Shown: piece after piece, positions 6,101-9,337 of the stretch
How the letters are laid out: every line of letters begins with the position of its first letter
Numbering within the stretch: position 1 is the first letter of the stretch
Source: Acidimicrobiia bacterium
GTDB taxonomy: Bacteria; Actinomycetota; Acidimicrobiia; Acidimicrobiales; Iamiaceae
DNA: 9,337 nucleotides
Reading direction: 5' to 3'
Assembly: GCA_019247975.1 (NCBI GenBank)
Contig: JAFBAD010000218.1
Coordinates: 1-9,337 of the forward strand
Program-made: the position numbers and the translations under genes
The notes under the pieces: model-generated
Seen by the model: the letters and a program-made list of their open reading frames with translations, nothing else
Databases searched by the model: none
What the model was told of the DNA's origin: nothing

Positions 6101-6883
6101 ATGACCGACGTCGTGCTGTACGAGGTGGCTGACCGCGTCGCCACCGTCACGCTCAACCGGCCCGAGGCCCGCAACGCGCTGTCGCGGCAGCTGCAGCGCG
6201 AGATCCGCGAGTCGGTGTCGCGCGCCGGCGACGACGACGAGGTCGATGTCGTCATCCTCACGGGGGCCGATCCGGCGTTCTGCGCCGGCGTCGACCTGAA
6301 GGAGCTCGGCTCCGGTGGCAACGACATGCGGGCGGCGGTCAGCGGCGACCGCTCGCAACCCGGTCCGCTCCCCCGGATCGCCAAGCCGATCATCGGCGCG
6401 ATCAACGGCGTCGCGATCACCGGCGGGTTCGAGCTGGCCCTCAACTGCGACTTCCTCGTCGCGTCCGACCGCGCTCGCTTCGCGGACACGCACTCGCGGG
6501 TCGGGATCATGCCGGGCTGGGGGCTCACCGTCCTGCTCGCCGAGGCGGTCGGCGTGCGCCGCGCCCGTGAGCTGTCGGCGACGGGCAACTTCCTCGACGC
6601 GGAGACCGCGCTGGCGTGGGGACTCGTCAACCACGTCGTCCCCCACGATGAGCTGCTCGCGACCTGCCGCCAGCTCGCGGCCGACATCGTGTCGAACGAC
6701 CAGGCCGGTGTCCGGCGCATCCTGCAGACCTACGACGAAGGCTGGTTGATGACCGGCGCCGACTTCTGGGACAACGAGACGAAGGTCAGCAACGACTGGC
6801 TCCGTGACCGGGCCGGCTTCGCCGAGGAGGTCGAGGCCCGCCGCAAGGCCGTCATGGAACGGGGCCGCTCGCAGACCAGCTGA
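6101..6883 (+). CDS. Enoyl-CoA hydratase/isomerase (crotonase) family protein
   Basis: The predicted protein has 260 residues, the usual length for a single-domain crotonase. Family marks: TLNRPEARNALS (17-28); the oxyanion-hole segment AFCAGVDLKEL (59-69); INGVAITGGFELALNCDF (101-118), with the second oxyanion loop around G108-G109 and the first acid E111; then FADTHSRVGIMPGWG (127-141). The second catalytic glutamate of true hydratases (E164 in rat) falls on H131 here, in FADTH, so simple hydration of 2-enoyl-CoA is uncertain. Isomerase, hydrolase or another crotonase reaction is possible. The start is ATG 6101; the Shine-Dalgarno is weak (GGGG near 6085). It follows the branched-chain cluster on the same strand, which fits acyl-CoA breakdown, but hairpins on both sides may make it its own transcript. 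Confidence 0.87.
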   Translation: MTDVVLYEVADRVATVTLNRPEARNALSRQLQREIRESVSRAGDDDEVDVVILTGADPAFCAGVDLKELGSGGNDMRAAVSGDRSQPGPLPRIAKPIIGAINGVAITGGFELALNCDFLVASDRARFADTHSRVGIMPGWGLTVLLAEAVGVRRARELSATGNFLDAETALAWGLVNHVVPHDELLATCRQLAADIVSNDQAGVRRILQTYDEGWLMTGADFWDNETKVSNDWLRDRAGFAEEVEARRKAVMERGRSQTS

Positions 6884-6928
6884 TCTCGAGGACCCGCCTA
6901 CCGGGATCCGGTAGCCCCGTCCTCGAGA
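6884..6928. terminator. Strong two-tier hairpin terminator after the crotonase gene
   Basis: The stem begins right after the stop codon. Outer arms TCTCGAGGAC (6884-6893) and GTCCTCGAGA (6919-6928) pair perfectly over 10 bp. After a small CCGC/CCCC internal loop, inner arms CTACCGG (6898-6904) and CCGGTAG (6908-6914) pair over 7 bp around a GAT loop. That is 17 perfect pairs in 45 nt. No T-tract follows in either direction, as in many actinobacterial factor-independent terminators. It should separate the crotonase transcript from the FHA gene downstream. Confidence 0.8.
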
Positions 6929-6982
6929 ATGGGGGGACCTCTCCCCCTGTCGGGTGGGGGCGGCGGTCGGCAGGCTGGCCGC

Positions 6983-7834
6983 ATGTGGTTGCTGGTGCTG
7001 CTTCTGATCGGGGCCACCGCGCTGGTGGCGGCGTGGCGCCTGGCCGTGTCGACCTGGCGGGTCGACACGCCGCGCGAGGCGGCCGAGGCCGCCTGGTACC
7101 GGCTGAACCCCCCACGGTCGGTCCCCGTCGGCACGCTGCAGCAGCGCATCATGCGCGCCGCGGTCGGCGCGCGCGTCGTCTCGGTGCGGGGGACGGCCCT
7201 CGTCCCCTCGACCTTCGAGGTGTCGCTGCACCCCGACGACCTCGCGTCGATCGCCGGTGTGCGCGAGTGGCTGGGCTCCGAGCTGGCCGCCGCCCTGGAG
7301 GAGCGGGCCGAGGCCGAGGGCTGGCAGCTCCACGGCCGGCCGGTCATCTCCTTCGTCGCCGATCCCGAACGCATCCTCGGCCGTCCACAGGTGCGCGCTC
7401 GCCACGAGAGCCGCACCGTCGCGCTGGGTCCTGACCCGGCCGCCTCGACGAGCGGACCCGTCGAGGCGGCCGGCGTCGGCTGGCTCCGCCCGCTCGGCCC
7501 CCAGGACCCCATCTCGCTCACCGCGTCCACGCCGGTCGTCCTCGGGCGGGGCGCGACCGCGACGATCGACCTCGGCGACGGCGCAGTGTCCCGGCGCCAC
7601 TGCGAGCTGCGGCCCGGCGCGCAGGGCTGGCTGGTCGAAGACCTCGACTCGGCCAACGGCACCAGCGTCAACGGCCGGCCGCTGTCGGCCCCGGTGCTCC
7701 TCCGCCCGGGCGACGAGCTGGCCCTGGCCGGTTGCGTGCGCTTCGTGGCCGAGGCCTTCGATCCGGCGACCTCGCCCGCCCCCGAGACCAGCCGCATGCC
7801 GGCGACCCAGGCGATCTCCGGACCGGCGGCCTGA
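6983..7834 (+). CDS. Membrane-anchored DUF3662 + FHA domain protein (FhaA-like)
   Basis: The predicted protein has 283 residues. Residues 1-18 are hydrophobic, followed by R19 and R26, so this is probably one N-terminal membrane helix with the rest in the cytoplasm. About residues 45-140 resemble the DUF3662 domain of actinobacterial FhaA (TALVPSTFEVSLHPDDL at 71-87, then PVISFVADPE at 120-129). About 183-257 form a complete FHA domain: LGRG with R189, SRRH (203-206) and SANGTSVNG (223-231), which should bind phosphothreonine peptides. FhaA in Mycobacterium is a substrate/partner of the PknA/PknB kinases in cell wall synthesis and is normally soluble and encoded with them; no kinase or wall gene is seen here. 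ATG 6983 is preferred because it begins at the helix; ATG 6929 is in frame but overlaps the preceding hairpin region. The Shine-Dalgarno is weak (GGCAGG near 6969-6974). Confidence 0.85.
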   Translation: MWLLVLLLIGATALVAAWRLAVSTWRVDTPREAAEAAWYRLNPPRSVPVGTLQQRIMRAAVGARVVSVRGTALVPSTFEVSLHPDDLASIAGVREWLGSELAAALEERAEAEGWQLHGRPVISFVADPERILGRPQVRARHESRTVALGPDPAASTSGPVEAAGVGWLRPLGPQDPISLTASTPVVLGRGATATIDLGDGAVSRRHCELRPGAQGWLVEDLDSANGTSVNGRPLSAPVLLRPGDELALAGCVRFVAEAFDPATSPAPETSRMPATQAISGPAA

Positions 7835-7846
7835 ACCGGCTGGCCC

Positions 7847-7869
7847 GATAATCTGACGAGGCGTCAGAT
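7847..7869 (+). promoter_or_regulatory. -10 element joined to a perfect 19-bp palindrome (promoter/operator)
   Basis: GATAAT (7847-7852) is a good -10 hexamer; no clear -35 is visible 16-18 bp upstream. It overlaps by two bases the palindrome ATCTGACG-AGG-CGTCAGAT (7851-7869). Transcription would start near 7859, in the centre of the palindrome, so a bound dimer would block the polymerase. The form (short arms, 3-bp centre) is typical of TetR-family operators. The palindrome is AT-richer than its surroundings and too short before the ribosome site to be the upstream gene's terminator. Confidence 0.65.
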
Positions 7870-7871
7870 AC

Positions 7872-7876
7872 GGAGG
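7872..7876 (+). promoter_or_regulatory. Ribosome binding site of the amidohydrolase gene
   Basis: GGAGG ends 5 nt before ATG 7882. It begins only 3 nt after the palindrome, so the likely mRNA leader is about 20 nt long. It confirms the chosen start. Confidence 0.8.
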
Positions 7877-7881
7877 GCCAG

Positions 7882-9337
7882 ATGCTCGACCATCTCATCA
7901 AGAGCGGCACGGTGATCGACGGGACCGGACGTCCCGGCGTCACCGCCGACGTCGGCGTGCGCGACGGCCGCATCGTCGCGGTGGGCGACGTCGACGAGCC
8001 CGCCCGGGAGACGGTCGACGCAGACGGGATGCTGGTCACCCCCGGGTTCATCGACCCGCACACGCACTACGACGCGCAGCTCCACTGGGATCCGGGCGCG
8101 ACGCCGTCGAACGTGCACGGCGTCACGTCGGTCATCAGCGGCAACTGCGGCTTCACGCTCGCGCCGCTCCGGTCCGAGGAGGACGCCGACTACCTCCGTC
8201 GCATGATGATGAAGGTCGAGGGCATGCCGCTCGCCGCGCTCGAGCAGGGCGTCGACTGGAACTGGCACACCTTCGGGGACTTCCTCGACCAGCTCGACTC
8301 GAAGATCGCGGTGAACGCCGGCTTCCTCGTGGGCCACTGCGCGATCCGTCGCTACGTGATGGGTCCCGACTCGGTCGGCAACGAGGCGACGCCCGAGCAG
8401 ATCGACGCCATGGCGAAGCTGCTCGGTGAGTCGCTCGAGGCCGGCGGGCTCGGTCTCTCGACGACGCTGTCGCGCACGCACTCCGACGGTGACGGTCAAC
8501 CCGTGCCGTCGCGGTGGTCGACGCCCGAGGAGCTGGTCGCGCTCTGCCGGGTGGTCGAGCAGCACGCCGGCACGACGCTCGAGGGCATGACCGACGGCTG
8601 CCTCGACCGCTTCGAGGACAAGGAGATCGAGCTCTTCATCGCGATGAGCGCGGCGGCCCGGCGGCCGATCAACTGGAACGTGCTCACCGTCGACTCCCGC
8701 GAAGCAAGCCGCGTCCCGCATCAGCTCGAGGCCGACGACCGCGCGCAGCAGGCCGGTGCCCGCATCGTGGCGCTCACCATGCCGGTGCTCGTCCCGATGA
8801 ACATGAGCTTCCTCACCCACTGCGGGCTCTTCCTGATCCCGGGGTGGTCCGACGTGCTCGGGCTGCCGGTGCCCGAGCGCATGGAGCAGCTGCGCAAGCC
8901 CGAGGTCCGCCAGCGCATGCGCGAGCAGTCGCAGGCGCCCGAGGCCGGCGTGTTCAAGCGGCTGGCCGACTTCCCGAACTACATCATCGGCGACACGTAC
9001 TCGGCTGCGAACGAGGGCCTGAAGGAGCGCAAGGTCGCCGACATCGCCGCGGAGCGGGGCACCGATCCGTTCTCCACGCTGATCGACATCGTCCTGGCCG
9101 ACGACCTGCGCACGATCCTCTGGCCGATCCCACCCGATGGTGACGACGCATCGTGGAAGCTCCGCCAGCAGGTGTGGGGCGACGACCGGGCGATGATCGG
9201 CGGCTCCGACGCCGGCGCCCACCTCGACCGCATGTGCGGGTCCTCGTACACGACGCGCTTCCTGGCCGACATGCTCCGGGGCCGGCAGCTGGTCTCGCTC
9301 GAGCGAGCGGTGCAGATGATCACGTCCGAGCCCGCCG
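7882..9337 (+). CDS. D-aminoacylase-like amidohydrolase (N-acyl-D-amino-acid deacylase family), C-terminus cut by the window edge
   Basis: The frame runs from ATG 7882 to the edge without a stop, giving 485 residues; relatives of this subgroup are often near 550-580. The N-terminal beta region opens DHLIKSGTVIDGTG (3-16) and leads to the metal motif PHTHYD (59-64; H60, H62), then GNCGFTLAP (87-95) with C89, which corresponds to the zinc-bridging Cys of D-aminoacylases, and GGSDAGAH (440-447) with catalytic D442. In characterised D-aminoacylases two further zinc histidines lie in HMR and SHxK motifs. Here those places read TTLEGM (231-236) and INWNVL (263-268), without His. The protein thus belongs to a divergent actinobacterial branch whose substrate is not known; a cyclic or acylated amide is plausible. 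It has its own promoter/operator and is probably not cotranscribed with the FHA gene. Confidence 0.85.
   Translation, partial: MLDHLIKSGTVIDGTGRPGVTADVGVRDGRIVAVGDVDEPARETVDADGMLVTPGFIDPHTHYDAQLHWDPGATPSNVHGVTSVISGNCGFTLAPLRSEEDADYLRRMMMKVEGMPLAALEQGVDWNWHTFGDFLDQLDSKIAVNAGFLVGHCAIRRYVMGPDSVGNEATPEQIDAMAKLLGESLEAGGLGLSTTLSRTHSDGDGQPVPSRWSTPEELVALCRVVEQHAGTTLEGMTDGCLDRFEDKEIELFIAMSAAARRPINWNVLTVDSREASRVPHQLEADDRAQQAGARIVALTMPVLVPMNMSFLTHCGLFLIPGWSDVLGLPVPERMEQLRKPEVRQRMREQSQAPEAGVFKRLADFPNYIIGDTYSAANEGLKERKVADIAAERGTDPFSTLIDIVLADDLRTILWPIPPDGDDASWKLRQQVWGDDRAMIGGSDAGAHLDRMCGSSYTTRFLADMLRGRQLVSLERAVQMITSEPA

Noticed and set aside
6929..6982. Upstream ATG start for the FhaA-like gene at 6929
   Set aside because: It lies at the base of the terminator stem with no ribosome site and adds a Gly/Pro-rich stretch before the membrane helix.
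6005..7600. 531-codon minus-strand frame
   Set aside because: It runs antisense through the crotonase, the strong terminator stem and the FHA gene; no domain is recognisable.
7864..9222. 452-codon minus-strand frame
   Set aside because: It is the complement of the amidohydrolase, whose metal motifs and ribosome site are clear.
1..9337. tRNA, rRNA, CRISPR, insertion sequence or prophage features
   Set aside because: No cloverleaf-like or rRNA-like segments, spaced direct repeats, transposase motifs or terminal repeats were seen by reading; composition and codon use look even across the window.

Overview
The window is very GC-rich, densely coding DNA from an actinobacterium. A BldC-type regulator, a DUF3662/FHA (FhaA-like) protein, GTG and TTG starts and terminator stems without U-tracts all fit. 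The BldC / branched-chain amino acid dehydrogenase / fused E1 arrangement suggests an Acidimicrobiia-like lineage, but that rank is inference. I see no rRNA, tRNA, CRISPR array, insertion sequence or phage gene. Many long open frames on both strands are shadows caused by base composition.

Layout. (1) 1-1622, minus strand: the first 540 codons of a secreted or membrane-anchored von Willebrand A-like protein with a degenerate metal site, running off the left edge. (2) 1623-1864: divergent promoter region with a nested inverted repeat. (3) 1865-6008, plus strand, a tight cluster: bldC-like regulator, leucine/valine dehydrogenase (34 nt overlap), single-chain branched-chain 2-oxoacid dehydrogenase E1 (24 nt gap), and an FHA-like/winged-helix protein (8 nt gap). 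(4) 6101-6883: a crotonase-family protein with a hairpin before it and a strong two-tier hairpin terminator after it. (5) 6983-7834: a membrane-anchored DUF3662 + FHA protein. (6) 7882-right edge: the first 485 codons of a D-aminoacylase-like amidohydrolase, preceded by a -10 element fused to a perfect 19-bp palindrome.

How the genes fit together. The dehydrogenase would deaminate leucine, valine or isoleucine to branched 2-oxoacids. The fused E1 would decarboxylate these and pass the acyl group to an E2 encoded elsewhere. The crotonase may act further down an acyl-CoA pathway. The most interesting feature is an FHA-like protein encoded directly after an amino acid dehydrogenase of the Glu/Leu/Phe/Val family and a 2-oxoacid dehydrogenase E1. 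The mycobacterial/corynebacterial FHA protein GarA/OdhI controls exactly these two enzyme types (glutamate dehydrogenase and 2-oxoglutarate dehydrogenase E1). The cluster may therefore hold a branched-chain counterpart of that switch, here joined to a predicted DNA-binding domain. This is a hypothesis from gene order and motifs, not a demonstrated function.
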